Shown here piece after piece: positions 16,039 through 24,788 of a stretch of 64,000 bases of DNA. The notes under the pieces were generated by a model. It was not told where the DNA came from and searched no databases. It worked only from the letters and a program-made list of their open reading frames with translations. The position numbers and the translations under genes are program-made. Position 1 is the stretch's first letter; every line of letters begins with the position of its first letter. Source of the stretch: an uncultured Clostridium sp. (GTDB taxonomy: Bacteria; Bacillota; Clostridia; Clostridiales; Clostridiaceae). The stretch is from assembly GCA_937927335.1 (NCBI GenBank), contig CALBDU010000076.1, positions 1 to 64,000 on the forward strand, written 5' to 3'.

Positions 16039-16947
16039 ATGAAAAAAAATCATTTGAAAAAGTTCATGGCATTGGCCCTTACAGGTGCAGTGCTAATTGC
16101 AGGCTTTACCGGCTGTGCAAAAAATTCTACTTCCACTGAAAAGAAAAAGGTGGGCCTGGTTCTTTCTACACTTAACAATCCTTTCTTCGTATCAATGAAA
16201 GAAGGGGCTCAGAAGGCAGCTGATAAAGCTGGCTATACTTTAATAGTAGCAGACTCAAATAATGATGCATCAAAGGAAAAATCAAACGTTGAAGATTTGC
16301 TTCAGCAGGGAATTTCAGTACTAATAATTAATCCTACAGACAGTGATGCAGTTGGCAGCGCAATTAAGCTTGCCAATGACAAGAAGGTACCTGTTATTAC
16401 AGTTGACAGAAAAGCTAACAGCGGAGATGTTGCATGCTATATAGCATCAGATAATGTTAAAGCTGGAAAAATGGCAGCAGATTTCATAGCTCAGAAATTA
16501 GGAAACAAGGGTAATATTGTTGAGCTTCAGGGTACTCCAGGCGCTTCAGCCACAAATGACAGAGGCAAGGGCTTTGATGAAGCAGTTGCAGCTATTTCAG
16601 GTATGAAGATCGTTGCTAACCAGTCAGCTAATTTCGACAGACAAAAGGGACTTGATGTTATGCAGAACATAATGCAGTCAACTCCTCAATTTGATGCTGT
16701 TTTTGCCCAGAATGACGAAATGGCTCTTGGAGCAGTAAAAGCATTGGCAGGCAAAAAAGTAATAGTTGTAGGTATAGATGGCGGAGCAGATGCGCAAAAG
16801 GCAGTGCAGGACGGAACAATGTCGGCAACCATAGCACAGCAGCCTGATTTAATGGGCAGTCTTGCAGTAGAAAATGCAGGAAAGCTTATAGCTGGCCAAA
16901 CAGTTGAAAAATCCATTCCTGTTGATTTGAAATTAATAACAAAATAA
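16039..16947 (+). CDS. rbsB: Ribose-binding lipoprotein
   Basis: The extracellular substrate-binding subunit of the ribose importer, 302 residues. A lipoprotein signal is clear: MKKNHLKKFMALALTGAVLI followed by a FTGC lipobox with Cys at about residue 27. The periplasmic-binding type I fold starts at KKVGLVLSTLNNPFFVSMKEG, and sugar-contacting motifs follow at ITVDRKANSGD and IDGGADAQ. The last gene of the operon; a terminator follows. Confidence 0.93.
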   Translation: MKKNHLKKFMALALTGAVLIAGFTGCAKNSTSTEKKKVGLVLSTLNNPFFVSMKEGAQKAADKAGYTLIVADSNNDASKEKSNVEDLLQQGISVLIINPTDSDAVGSAIKLANDKKVPVITVDRKANSGDVACYIASDNVKAGKMAADFIAQKLGNKGNIVELQGTPGASATNDRGKGFDEAVAAISGMKIVANQSANFDRQKGLDVMQNIMQSTPQFDAVFAQNDEMALGAVKALAGKKVIVVGIDGGADAQKAVQDGTMSATIAQQPDLMGSLAVENAGKLIAGQTVEKSIPVDLKLITK

Positions 16948-16959
16948 TCAAGAATTAAT

Positions 16960-17009
16960 GAGCTGCTGCACAGCTAACTTGGGTTAGAGGGGAGCAGCTC
17001 AATTTATTT
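16960..17009 (+). terminator. Terminator after rbsB
   Basis: GAGCTGCT (16960-16967) pairs with AGCAGCTC (16993-17000), with an inner CTAAC/GTTAG stem, followed by AATTTATTT. Confidence 0.7.
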
Positions 17010-17070
17010 GATTTATACTGATTATTAAAAGTATAATAGAATTAATAAAATTAGTTATGCGAGGGGACAA

Positions 17071-18069
17071 ATGAAGAAGGTTACTATATTAGACATTGCT
17101 GAAAAAGCAGGTGTATCAAAGGCCACTGTTTCCATGGTATTAAATAAAAGGGATAAAAATATCAGCAGAGATACAAGGAACAGGATATTGCAGCTTGCAA
17201 AGGATATGAATTATATCCCAAATTCTTTGGCAAGGGGTCTTAACACAAACAAAACTGAAACAATCGGAATAATAATACCGGACATTACTAACCCGTTTTT
17301 TTCTGAAATGGCCAGGGCAATTGAGGACATGGCCAGTAATATGGGTTATAATGTAATTTTTTGTAATTCCGATAACGAAATTACTAAGGAAAATAAATAT
17401 GTTAAGCTGTTGGTGAGCAAGCTGGTGGATGGGGTCGTTTTTATACCGGGAGGTAAAAGTTTTGATAATCTGCAAATATTAATAAATAATAATGTTCCAT
17501 TCGTCCTGGCAGACAGGTATGTGGAGGGTTATGAAAGCTTTTACGGGGTTTATTGCCAAAATAAGCTTGGCATAACAAAAGCCGTTGATTACCTTGTAAA
17601 CAAAGGGAGAAAAAGGATAGCATTTGTGAGAGGCCCTCATTCAGTAGAAACCTCTACCCAAAGGTTGGAGGGCTATACTGAAACGATGAAAAAATATGGC
17701 TTGTTCAATGAAAAGTTTATTTTTGAAAATGAATTTACTTTAGATGGTGGTATTGAAACCACAAGGAAAATTCTAGAGTTTAAGGAAAATATTGATGCCA
17801 TAATATACAGCAGTGACATCATGGCTTTTGGAGGCATTAAGGAATTAATAAAAAAAGGGTTTAAAATTCCTAAGGATATAAGTGTTATAGGTTATGACAA
17901 TATTGAGATGTCTGAGTTTATTGAACCTGAGCTAACAACTGTAAGCCAGCCTATTTATGAAATGGGAAAACGGGCGTGCCAACTTCTTATTAATATTGTT
18001 AATGGAAATGAAACAGACCAAAAACAGATATATTATGAACCGACCTTGATCGTAAGAGGCACAGCGTAA
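17071..18069 (+). CDS. rbsR: LacI-family regulator, probable ribose operon repressor
   Basis: A 332-residue LacI/GalR-type repressor. The N-terminal helix-turn-helix is TILDIAEKAGVSKATVSMVLN, with a hinge helix region near residues 45-60 (IPNSLARGLNTNKT). A type I periplasmic-binding-like effector domain then runs from IGIIIPDITNPFFSEMARAIE to the end. It has its own ribosome binding site and follows the rbsB terminator, so it is probably transcribed apart from the operon. The CG-centred palindrome at 12179-12190 is its likely target. Ribose as effector is inferred from context. Confidence 0.85.
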   Translation: MKKVTILDIAEKAGVSKATVSMVLNKRDKNISRDTRNRILQLAKDMNYIPNSLARGLNTNKTETIGIIIPDITNPFFSEMARAIEDMASNMGYNVIFCNSDNEITKENKYVKLLVSKLVDGVVFIPGGKSFDNLQILINNNVPFVLADRYVEGYESFYGVYCQNKLGITKAVDYLVNKGRKRIAFVRGPHSVETSTQRLEGYTETMKKYGLFNEKFIFENEFTLDGGIETTRKILEFKENIDAIIYSSDIMAFGGIKELIKKGFKIPKDISVIGYDNIEMSEFIEPELTTVSQPIYEMGKRACQLLINIVNGNETDQKQIYYEPTLIVRGTA

Positions 18070-18112
18070 GCTTCATAATATAATATTAAAATGTGGTTAA
18101 ATAAACCGTAAG

Positions 18113-18134
18113 AGGGCATCATGCCCTTTTTTTA
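18113..18134 (+). terminator. Terminator after rbsR
   Basis: AGGGCAT (18114-18120) and ATGCCCT (18122-18128) form a compact hairpin followed by a run of seven T. Confidence 0.75.
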
Positions 18135-18249
18135 TTTTATTAGCATTGTCTTCCAATGGATAACTCACATATGAAACTTATAAATGGAAATGATAAATAG
18201 CAAAGATAATTATTTGAGTTAAGAACATTAGTTTCATCAGGAGGTAAAA

Positions 18250-19158
18250 ATGAAAAAAGCTGTAGTTTTCATATTGCTTATATGCTTTTTTATGCCATCA
18301 GAAACAATGGCGTCAATGGGGGAAGATAAAACTTATATCGCAGTAATGAAAAGGGACATATTATGCCTGATGGCAGCATACCCGGAATATATTGCAGACC
18401 TTGAACAAAAGACTGATGGCAGTGTATATCTGGTAATGAAATCCGGCAGGAAGCTAATTTATGATGATAAAAGAGTTAAAAGCTATGGAGAAAAGCTTTT
18501 TAACCCTGATTTGCAGGATACGCTGGAGCAGATATATCCCCTTTCTACAATTAAAAGCCTGATGGAGGATAATTATGATCCGGGAAGATTCAGGGTTTAT
18601 GCTCTGCTCTCGGAGGTGTATGGAGCCTCAAGAGAAAATATTGAGAAAAGGCTTTCAGTTTTGTCAGGGTGTCATGGACTTCGTTTTAACAGCTGCAATA
18701 AAGCTTCAGAGAGTTTCAGCGCTGCGATGAAGGAGCTTACTCCCCTTGCAAATGCAGATAAGTCTATAGGAAGCTGTGTTTATCCCTTTGGTGGTACTTA
18801 TAATTACAGGCTCATTGCAGGAACAAACCAGCTAAGCCCACATTCCTTTGGCATAGCCGTGGATCTTGCTGTTAACAAAAAAGATTATTGGAAATGGGCT
18901 GCAAAGTCCGACGGGAATAAGAGGCTTGGAGTCTACCCTGAAGAAATAGTTAAGATCTTTGAAAAGAACAACTTTATATGGGGTGGAAAATGGGGGCACT
19001 TTGATATTATGCACTATGAATACAGGCCTGAGATTATTTTTAAAGCCAGATATTTCAGTAATAAGCCTGATAGCTCTATGCCATGGTATGAAGGGGTGCC
19101 TATGGACAATATGCTTATACAGAATGCAGTTGGAAAAATTAATGATGAAATAAAATAA
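18250..19158 (+). CDS. Exported M15-family carboxypeptidase-like protein
   Basis: A 302-residue secreted protein with an N-terminal signal peptide (hydrophobic residues 4-17, likely cleavage after a Met-Ala-Ser stretch). The C-terminal half carries the M15 zinc site: SPHSFGIAVDLAV supplies His and Asp (HxxxxxxD) and WGHFDIMHYEYRPE supplies the last His. M15 enzymes (VanY/LdcB type) trim the peptide stems of peptidoglycan. The upstream ~130 residues form a separate region with no family I can name. AGGAGG precedes the ATG. The next gene, 19 bases downstream, encodes another exported protein. Confidence 0.85.
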   Translation: MKKAVVFILLICFFMPSETMASMGEDKTYIAVMKRDILCLMAAYPEYIADLEQKTDGSVYLVMKSGRKLIYDDKRVKSYGEKLFNPDLQDTLEQIYPLSTIKSLMEDNYDPGRFRVYALLSEVYGASRENIEKRLSVLSGCHGLRFNSCNKASESFSAAMKELTPLANADKSIGSCVYPFGGTYNYRLIAGTNQLSPHSFGIAVDLAVNKKDYWKWAAKSDGNKRLGVYPEEIVKIFEKNNFIWGGKWGHFDIMHYEYRPEIIFKARYFSNKPDSSMPWYEGVPMDNMLIQNAVGKINDEIK

Positions 19159-19177
19159 CAGGAGGGTGAATATTCAT

Positions 19178-20290
19178 ATGAAACAAAATATTAAATATAA
19201 GCCTCCAATAAAAAAGCCTGTATTGGTTTTTATTTTAATATTCTCCTTGCTTATATCCGCCATTGAAAACAACCATATATGTGCTGCTCCTGAGAGTACA
19301 AAGGAGGAAGCTGCTGTTATTATTGAACAAATTATTCAAAATAGAAATAAAGCTATACTAACTGGAGATCTGGAATTTATTCGGTCAATTTATGATATGG
19401 ACACTAAGTATGGCGTATGGGCATATGAATATGAAATTAAAAAAATGAAATATATATGCAACTGGTCGGAAAAACAGGGCGTAAAATTTACCGATATTAA
19501 ACCAAAGGTTGTGATCAAGAAAATAAAAGGCGGCAATACCAGTTATTCAGCTTACTTGCTGTGTTCGACGGAGTTTAAATATGTATATGAAAATCAACAA
19601 GTGGAGAATATTTCAAAAACAGGCACCTACCATACATTACAGCTTGCATACAGAGACGGCAGATGGGTGATAACAAAGGAATGGTATAAAGACCCTTTTG
19701 GTGACTCACTGAAATTAAACAATATTAAAATGGATTCAATTAAAGAATATATTTTAGCACAGCAGCCAAGGGATTTTTCCGACATAAGCGAGAGGAGAAT
19801 AAATGCCATAGACTATGCTAATGCTTATTGTGGAGCGGCTAGTGAAGAACAATTTGGTTTCAAATACAATAAAAAGTATAGGGATTATAATCCTCAAGGG
19901 GGAGATTGCGCAAATTTTGCATCACAGATATTGTATGAAGGCGGAAAATTTAAAAAAAATTCAGCCTGGAATTACGATGGAAGAGGTGCCACAGGAGCTT
20001 GGCTAAATGCAGGAGGCTTTAAAAACTATATGGTGAACAGCGGTAGGGCATCCATTATAGCATATGGAGGGTATAATAAAGTGTATAAGGCAAGCTATAA
20101 GCTGCTGCCAGGGGATTTTATCGCTTATGAACGTAAAGGTGATATTAATCATATTTCCGTGGTGACAGGTGCTGATTCCAAGGGCTATACGCTTGTAACC
20201 TGTCATAATTCTGATAGAAGCAATGTGCCTTGGGATCTGGGGTGGAGCAATGATAATATTAAATTTTGGCTGGTAAGGGTACACTACTAA
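19178..20290 (+). CDS. Exported amidase-domain protein (Amidase_6 type)
   Basis: A 370-residue protein with a hydrophobic segment near residues 14-30 that acts as signal or anchor. The C-terminal 160 residues form a putative amidase domain of the NlpC/P60-like papain fold: the nucleophile Cys is in QGGDCANFASQILYEGG, and the His in GDINHISVVTGAD. Clostridial relatives are thought to act on the cell wall or spore cortex. The N-terminal part resembles a small export-associated domain without catalytic motifs. I use ATG 19178, 11 bases after GGAGGG; the in-frame GTG at 19166 overlaps that site. Probably cotranscribed with the M15 gene. Confidence 0.82.
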   Translation: MKQNIKYKPPIKKPVLVFILIFSLLISAIENNHICAAPESTKEEAAVIIEQIIQNRNKAILTGDLEFIRSIYDMDTKYGVWAYEYEIKKMKYICNWSEKQGVKFTDIKPKVVIKKIKGGNTSYSAYLLCSTEFKYVYENQQVENISKTGTYHTLQLAYRDGRWVITKEWYKDPFGDSLKLNNIKMDSIKEYILAQQPRDFSDISERRINAIDYANAYCGAASEEQFGFKYNKKYRDYNPQGGDCANFASQILYEGGKFKKNSAWNYDGRGATGAWLNAGGFKNYMVNSGRASIIAYGGYNKVYKASYKLLPGDFIAYERKGDINHISVVTGADSKGYTLVTCHNSDRSNVPWDLGWSNDNIKFWLVRVHY

Positions 20291-20427
20291 CTAAAAATAC
20301 GAATATTAAATAGGTATATTATTAAAAAATTTATATCAATACGTTAATTTAATCTTATTTGTGTTGAAATTATTCGAAAAAAATGCAATTATATAAATAT
20401 AATAATTGAAATAAGGAGTGTAATTTA

Positions 20428-21828
20428 ATGGGAGGATTATTTGGTGCTGCTTCAAAAAAAGATTGTGTTTTAGACGTGTACTTCGGCACGGATTACCATT
20501 CACATCTGGGGACTAGCAAAGGAGGAATGGCTGTTTGGAACGGCAACTGCTTTAACAGGGCTATACATAACCTTGAAAATATTCAGTTCAGAGCAAAATT
20601 TGAATCTGAGCTTCCAAAATTAAAAGGGAATATGGGGATAGGCTGTATAAGTGATACTGAAGCACAGCCTTTGACAGTTCGTTCTCACCTGGGCCAATAT
20701 TCAATTACAACTGTTGGCAAAATTAATAATGTTGATGAAATAGTAAGTAAAATTTTTGCTGATAAAAATATTCACTTTATGGAAACAAGCAGAGGGGTAA
20801 TTAACCCTACAGAACTGGTGTCTGCAATAATAGATCAGGAAAATTCCTTTAAGGATGGTTTGCTGAAGGCTCAGGACATGATACAGGGCTCCTGTACTAT
20901 TCTTTTATTGACGTCTCATGGCATTTACGCTTCAAGGGACAAATATGGAAGGACGCCTCTTGTTGTAGGAGCTAAACAGGATTCCTATTGTGTTACCTTT
21001 GAATCCTGTACTTTTGCAAACCTGGGGTATATATTCCACTATGAGCTTGGCCCTGGGGAAATTGTACTGGTAACTCCTGAGGGTATTCAAAATGTGGCAC
21101 CAAAAAGGGAAAAGAAAAAAATATGCTCCTTTCTTTGGGTTTATTACGGTTACCCGTCCTCAACCTATGAGGGGATGAGTGTTGAGCTAATGCGTTATAG
21201 AAATGGTGCTGCCATGGCGAAAAATGATGATGTAACAGTAGATATGGTGGCGGGTGTTCCAGATTCTGGTGTAGGACATGCTATTGGTTATTCCAATGAA
21301 TCAAAAATACCATTTGGCAGGCCCTTTATTAAATATACTCCAACCTGGTCCAGAAGTTTTATGCCCCAGGATCAGGAGATCAGGAATCTTGTGGCACGTA
21401 TGAAGCTAATGCCCATACCTGAATTGGTAGCTGGAAAAAAACTGTTGTTTTGTGACGATTCCATAGTAAGGGGCACACAGCTTAGGGAAACGGTAGAACT
21501 GTTATATAGCAGCGGGGCAAAAGAGGTTCACATCCGTTCAGCATGCCCCCCCCTGGTATTTGGCTGCAAATTCCTGAATTTTTCAACATCAAGATCCGAG
21601 ATGGACCTTATTGCAAGACAGGCAATAATTGAAATGGAAGGCAAAGAACCGGAATCATTGCAGGAATACTGTGATCCGGATAATGAAAAATACAACTGCA
21701 TGCTGGAATGCATTAAAAAACGTCTTAACTTTTCCACACTAAAATTTCAGAATATCCATGACATGGTGGCTGCCATTGGCATAGGAGAGGAAAATCTATG
21801 CACCTATTGCTGGAATGGAAAAGAATAA
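20428..21828 (+). CDS. PurF (amidophosphoribosyltransferase) paralogue with inactive glutaminase site
   Basis: At 466 residues it has the layout of PurF: an N-terminal Ntn-type glutaminase-like domain and a C-terminal phosphoribosyltransferase domain with the PRPP motif LLFCDDSIVRGTQ. The N-terminus is MGGLFGAAS where working enzymes have Met-Cys-Gly-Ile, so the nucleophile Cys is Gly. The Arg of 'VRYST' and the Asn-Gly of 'HNGN' are also replaced (GIGCISDTE, TTVGKIN). The flexible PRPP loop differs too: TWSRSFM instead of the usual YVGRTFI. Cys pairs near the end (LCTYC) suggest a retained Fe-S cluster. It probably uses free ammonia or does something other than purine synthesis. No pur genes are adjacent. 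Confidence 0.82.
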   Translation: MGGLFGAASKKDCVLDVYFGTDYHSHLGTSKGGMAVWNGNCFNRAIHNLENIQFRAKFESELPKLKGNMGIGCISDTEAQPLTVRSHLGQYSITTVGKINNVDEIVSKIFADKNIHFMETSRGVINPTELVSAIIDQENSFKDGLLKAQDMIQGSCTILLLTSHGIYASRDKYGRTPLVVGAKQDSYCVTFESCTFANLGYIFHYELGPGEIVLVTPEGIQNVAPKREKKKICSFLWVYYGYPSSTYEGMSVELMRYRNGAAMAKNDDVTVDMVAGVPDSGVGHAIGYSNESKIPFGRPFIKYTPTWSRSFMPQDQEIRNLVARMKLMPIPELVAGKKLLFCDDSIVRGTQLRETVELLYSSGAKEVHIRSACPPLVFGCKFLNFSTSRSEMDLIARQAIIEMEGKEPESLQEYCDPDNEKYNCMLECIKKRLNFSTLKFQNIHDMVAAIGIGEENLCTYCWNGKE

Positions 21829-21913
21829 AAACTGCAGTATTTCCGTGGATGATGTATAATATACAAGTAAGGACTTTTAGACAAAGAGAAAATGTATAAA
21901 AGAGGATTTAGCC

Positions 21914-23320
21914 ATGAATGAGGAATATGATTCTAATATTTATAGCAGTTTTATTCAAGTGAAGACGGAAGAATTCAAAAACCTGGGGGATTATGATAAC
22001 CTGACTATTGTAGACCAAAATGGGATAGTTATATTCTTTGACTATGCAGATCTTAACCAGATTAAGCTGTTGTCCATATCACCTGATGAAGTGGTAGGTA
22101 GCAAGATTACTTCCATTTGGTCTGAACTTGATGATAATAATAGCACATTAATGCGGGTGCTCCGTTCAGGCAGGGAAATCCTCAACAACAGACAAATACA
22201 CAAAACCCGAGAAGGAAGAGAGGTCCTGGCTGTAAATTCAATTTTTCCCCTTTGGGCAAACGGAAGGATAGCAGGAGCCATCGAATTTAATCGTTTTTAC
22301 TTTCAAAAAGAGGACATTAAGCTGGTCAATGACTATTCGCCCCATAAAATTTTCAGGAAAAACAATACAGTTTATACCATTGATAATATCACAACGCAAA
22401 ATCCTGTGATGATGAAGGTGAAGGAGCAGATTAAAAGAACTTCAAGGACGGATTCATCAGTGATAATTTTTGGCGCCACTGGCACTGGAAAAGAAATGAT
22501 AGCTCAGTCCATACATAATTTAAGCGATCGCTATAACAGGCAATATGTTTCAGTAAACTGCAGTGCAATACCTGGCACCTTGTTTGAAAGTCTTATGTTC
22601 GGAACAGTAAAGGGAAGCTTTACAGGATCGGATAATACCACTGGTTATTTTGAAGAGGCAAATGGCGGGACTCTTTTTCTGGATGAAATAAATTCTCTGG
22701 ATATTTCATTGCAGGGAAAGCTGCTAAAGGCTATTGAAGAAAAAATGATAAGAAAAATAGGCGGATGCAAAAATATACCAATAGATATAAGAATAATTGC
22801 AGCAACCAACGAGGAACCCGGCTCACTGGTGGAAGAGGGGAGATTGAGAGAAGACCTGTTTTACAGACTGGGAGTTGTGCAGATAGATCTTCCATCCTTA
22901 GCTGAGCGAAAAGAGGACATCCAATTGCTGGTAAAGCATTTTATTAATTTTTATAACAGCAAGATGAATATAACCATATCAGAAATTCTTCCTGAGGTCA
23001 TGAATAAATTTAATTCTTATGATTGGCCCGGTAATATAAGGGAACTGAAGAATGCGGTGGAGTCAGCTTATAACAGCGTTACTTCAGAAGTAATAACTCT
23101 TGATGATATCCCTAAAAGGATTCGGTTCCATAATGACAGTACTACTTGCTCCCCGAACTATGAAACAAGCTGCAGGCTGAGCAAAATGGTTGAGGAAAGT
23201 GAAAAGCAGATTATAATAAATGAACTTAAGCGTACAAATTATAAAAAATCCATTGCTGCAAAAAACCTAGGGATTTCAAAGCAATTGTTAAATTATAAAA
23301 TCAATAAATATTCTATATAA
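21914..23320 (+). CDS. Sigma-54-dependent transcriptional activator, RocR-like
   Basis: A 468-residue activator: PAS-like sensor at about 25-140 (NLTIVDQNGIVIFF...), AAA+ domain at about 145-385, and a Fis-type helix-turn-helix at the C-terminus (KKSIAAKNLGISKQLLNYKI). Walker A is GATGTGKEMIA and Walker B is GGTLFLDEINSL. The sigma-54-contacting loop reads GSFTGS (234-239) instead of GAFTGA. RocR relatives control amino-acid catabolism in Bacillus. The next gene downstream, methionine gamma-lyase-like, has a sigma-54 promoter, so this protein is its likely activator. A strong terminator separates the two. Confidence 0.88.
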   Translation: MNEEYDSNIYSSFIQVKTEEFKNLGDYDNLTIVDQNGIVIFFDYADLNQIKLLSISPDEVVGSKITSIWSELDDNNSTLMRVLRSGREILNNRQIHKTREGREVLAVNSIFPLWANGRIAGAIEFNRFYFQKEDIKLVNDYSPHKIFRKNNTVYTIDNITTQNPVMMKVKEQIKRTSRTDSSVIIFGATGTGKEMIAQSIHNLSDRYNRQYVSVNCSAIPGTLFESLMFGTVKGSFTGSDNTTGYFEEANGGTLFLDEINSLDISLQGKLLKAIEEKMIRKIGGCKNIPIDIRIIAATNEEPGSLVEEGRLREDLFYRLGVVQIDLPSLAERKEDIQLLVKHFINFYNSKMNITISEILPEVMNKFNSYDWPGNIRELKNAVESAYNSVTSEVITLDDIPKRIRFHNDSTTCSPNYETSCRLSKMVEESEKQIIINELKRTNYKKSIAAKNLGISKQLLNYKINKYSI

Positions 23321-23323
23321 AAT

Positions 23324-23377
23324 AAAAAAGGTAAAAGGACATTTTACTAATTAGTAAAGTGTCCTTTTACCTTTTTT
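23324..23377 (+). terminator. Very long terminator hairpin after the sigma-54 activator gene
   Basis: AAAAAAGGTAAAAGGACA (23324-23341) is the exact complement of 23360-23377, and pairing continues through TTTACTAATTAGTAAA in the centre, giving about 27 base pairs ending in a T-run. Confidence 0.85.
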
Positions 23378-23432
23378 GTATAATATGGTCCTGAAACAGT
23401 TAAAAGCAATTGATTTTGGTTATTATTTGTTT

Positions 23433-23449
23433 TGGCATGGTATTTGCTT
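23433..23449 (+). promoter_or_regulatory. Sigma-54 (-24/-12) promoter of the methionine gamma-lyase-like gene
   Basis: TTGGCATG-gtat-TTGCTT: GG (23434-23435) and GC (23446-23447) are exactly 10 bases apart. It lies about 50 bases before the start codon and directly downstream of a gene for a sigma-54 activator. Confidence 0.85.
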
Positions 23450-23459
23450 TATTGAATAA

Positions 23460-23473
23460 AGGAAACGATTTCA
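23460..23473 (+). promoter_or_regulatory. Cre-like site (CcpA/LacI-type operator) after the sigma-54 promoter
   Basis: AGGAAACGATTTCA fits the catabolite-responsive element TGNAANCGNTNNCA at all but the first position. Placed around the expected transcript start, it would let CcpA block the gene when good sugars are present. Confidence 0.5.
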
Positions 23474-23498
23474 ATGAACTTAAACAGGAGGGATAGTA

Positions 23499-24698
23499 AT
23501 GAAAAATATTGAAAAGAAGGGAATTGAAACACAAATTGTACATGGAGGAAATATTGTTGATCCAATAACCGGATCATTAACAACACCTGTATATCAAACT
23601 TCAACATTTGTTTTTAAAAATGCAGAAGAGGCAGCAGATAAGTTTGCCAACAAAACACAACCTGGTGCCTATATATATACAAGAGTTGGAAATCCAACAC
23701 AGGCTCAAATGGAGGATAAAGTGGCCCTTATTGAAGGCGGAGAGGCTGCTCTTGCCTTTTCTTCAGGAGTAGGTGCAATTACCACAACTATATTAACGTT
23801 GTGCAGTCAGGGGGATCATATAGTTGCAGCAAATTCCATATACGGCTCTTCCTATGCGTTCCTTGGAAAGCACTGTAAGAGATTTGGCATAAACACTACA
23901 TTTGTAGATGCAACTAATACAGAAAACATTAAAAAAGCAATGACGAAGGATACAAAGGTTGTTTATATTGAATCACCTTCAAACCCCGTGCTGGATCTGG
24001 TGGATATAGAAGAGGCTTCAAAAATTGCACATCAGTACAATGCTCTTCTTGTCATTGACAGTACCTTTGCTTCACCATATTCCCAAAAGCCCATTAAGCT
24101 TGGCGCCGATATTGTGCTGCACAGCGCTACTAAATACATTAACGGCCATGGAGATGTAATAGCCGGAATAATAATAGGGAAAAAAGATATTTTAGATAAG
24201 GTTAGATTCGACGGGATAATGGATACTACAGGAGCCTGTATCAGCCCATTTGACGCCTGGCTTATAATTCGAGGCTTAAAAACCTTGGGAATTAGAGTAA
24301 GAAGATCCACTTCAACAGCCCTGGAGGTGGCAAAATTCCTTGAAAAGCATCCTAAAATTGAAGCTGTTTATTATCCGGGACTGGAAAGCCATCCACAGCA
24401 TGAGCTCGCAAAAAAACAAATGACTGATTTTGGTTCAATAATAAGCTTTGAGGTTAAAGGAGGAGTAGAAGCAGGGCGACAGCTTATGAATAATGTGGAA
24501 GTGTGTACTTTGGCAGTAAGTCTTGGTGATGCGGAAACACTAATTGAGCATCCTGCATCTATGACTCATAAACAGATCCCTAAGGAAGAACGCCTTAAAG
24601 CCGGAATTACTGATGGATTGGTGAGACTGTCAATAGGCCTTGAAGATAAAGAAGACATCATTGAGGACCTTGGAAACGCTCTTGATAAAATAGTATAA
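23499..24698 (+). CDS. Methionine gamma-lyase-like PLP enzyme (Cys/Met metabolism family)
   Basis: A 399-residue enzyme of the Cys/Met-metabolism PLP family. Motifs: YIYTRVGNPTQAQMEDK (phosphate-binding Tyr-Arg of the partner subunit), AFSSGVGAI, and the PLP Lys in LHSATKYINGHGD. Methionine gamma-lyase releases methanethiol, ammonia and 2-oxobutyrate; cystathionine gamma-lyases and acetylhomoserine sulfhydrylases are close relatives. At the place of the methionine gamma-lyase active-site Cys (Tyr-Gly-Cys), this protein has Ser117 in YGSSYAF, so specificity is open. An amino-acid permease follows without a terminator, which supports a degradative role. Expression is predicted from a sigma-54 promoter with a cre-like site. 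Confidence 0.82.
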   Translation: MKNIEKKGIETQIVHGGNIVDPITGSLTTPVYQTSTFVFKNAEEAADKFANKTQPGAYIYTRVGNPTQAQMEDKVALIEGGEAALAFSSGVGAITTTILTLCSQGDHIVAANSIYGSSYAFLGKHCKRFGINTTFVDATNTENIKKAMTKDTKVVYIESPSNPVLDLVDIEEASKIAHQYNALLVIDSTFASPYSQKPIKLGADIVLHSATKYINGHGDVIAGIIIGKKDILDKVRFDGIMDTTGACISPFDAWLIIRGLKTLGIRVRRSTSTALEVAKFLEKHPKIEAVYYPGLESHPQHELAKKQMTDFGSIISFEVKGGVEAGRQLMNNVEVCTLAVSLGDAETLIEHPASMTHKQIPKEERLKAGITDGLVRLSIGLEDKEDIIEDLGNALDKIV

Positions 24699-24788
24699 CT
24701 GATTTAAAACATTTTCTCTAAACCTGGAGGTGATTTGATCTTTGGAGAAAATGTTAAATATAATTTATTTTGGGGAGGGTAATTATTG

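Noticed and set aside
20428..21828. Calling this gene purF
   Set aside because: The glutaminase nucleophile and two other active-site elements are replaced and the PRPP loop differs, so the standard symbol would mislead.
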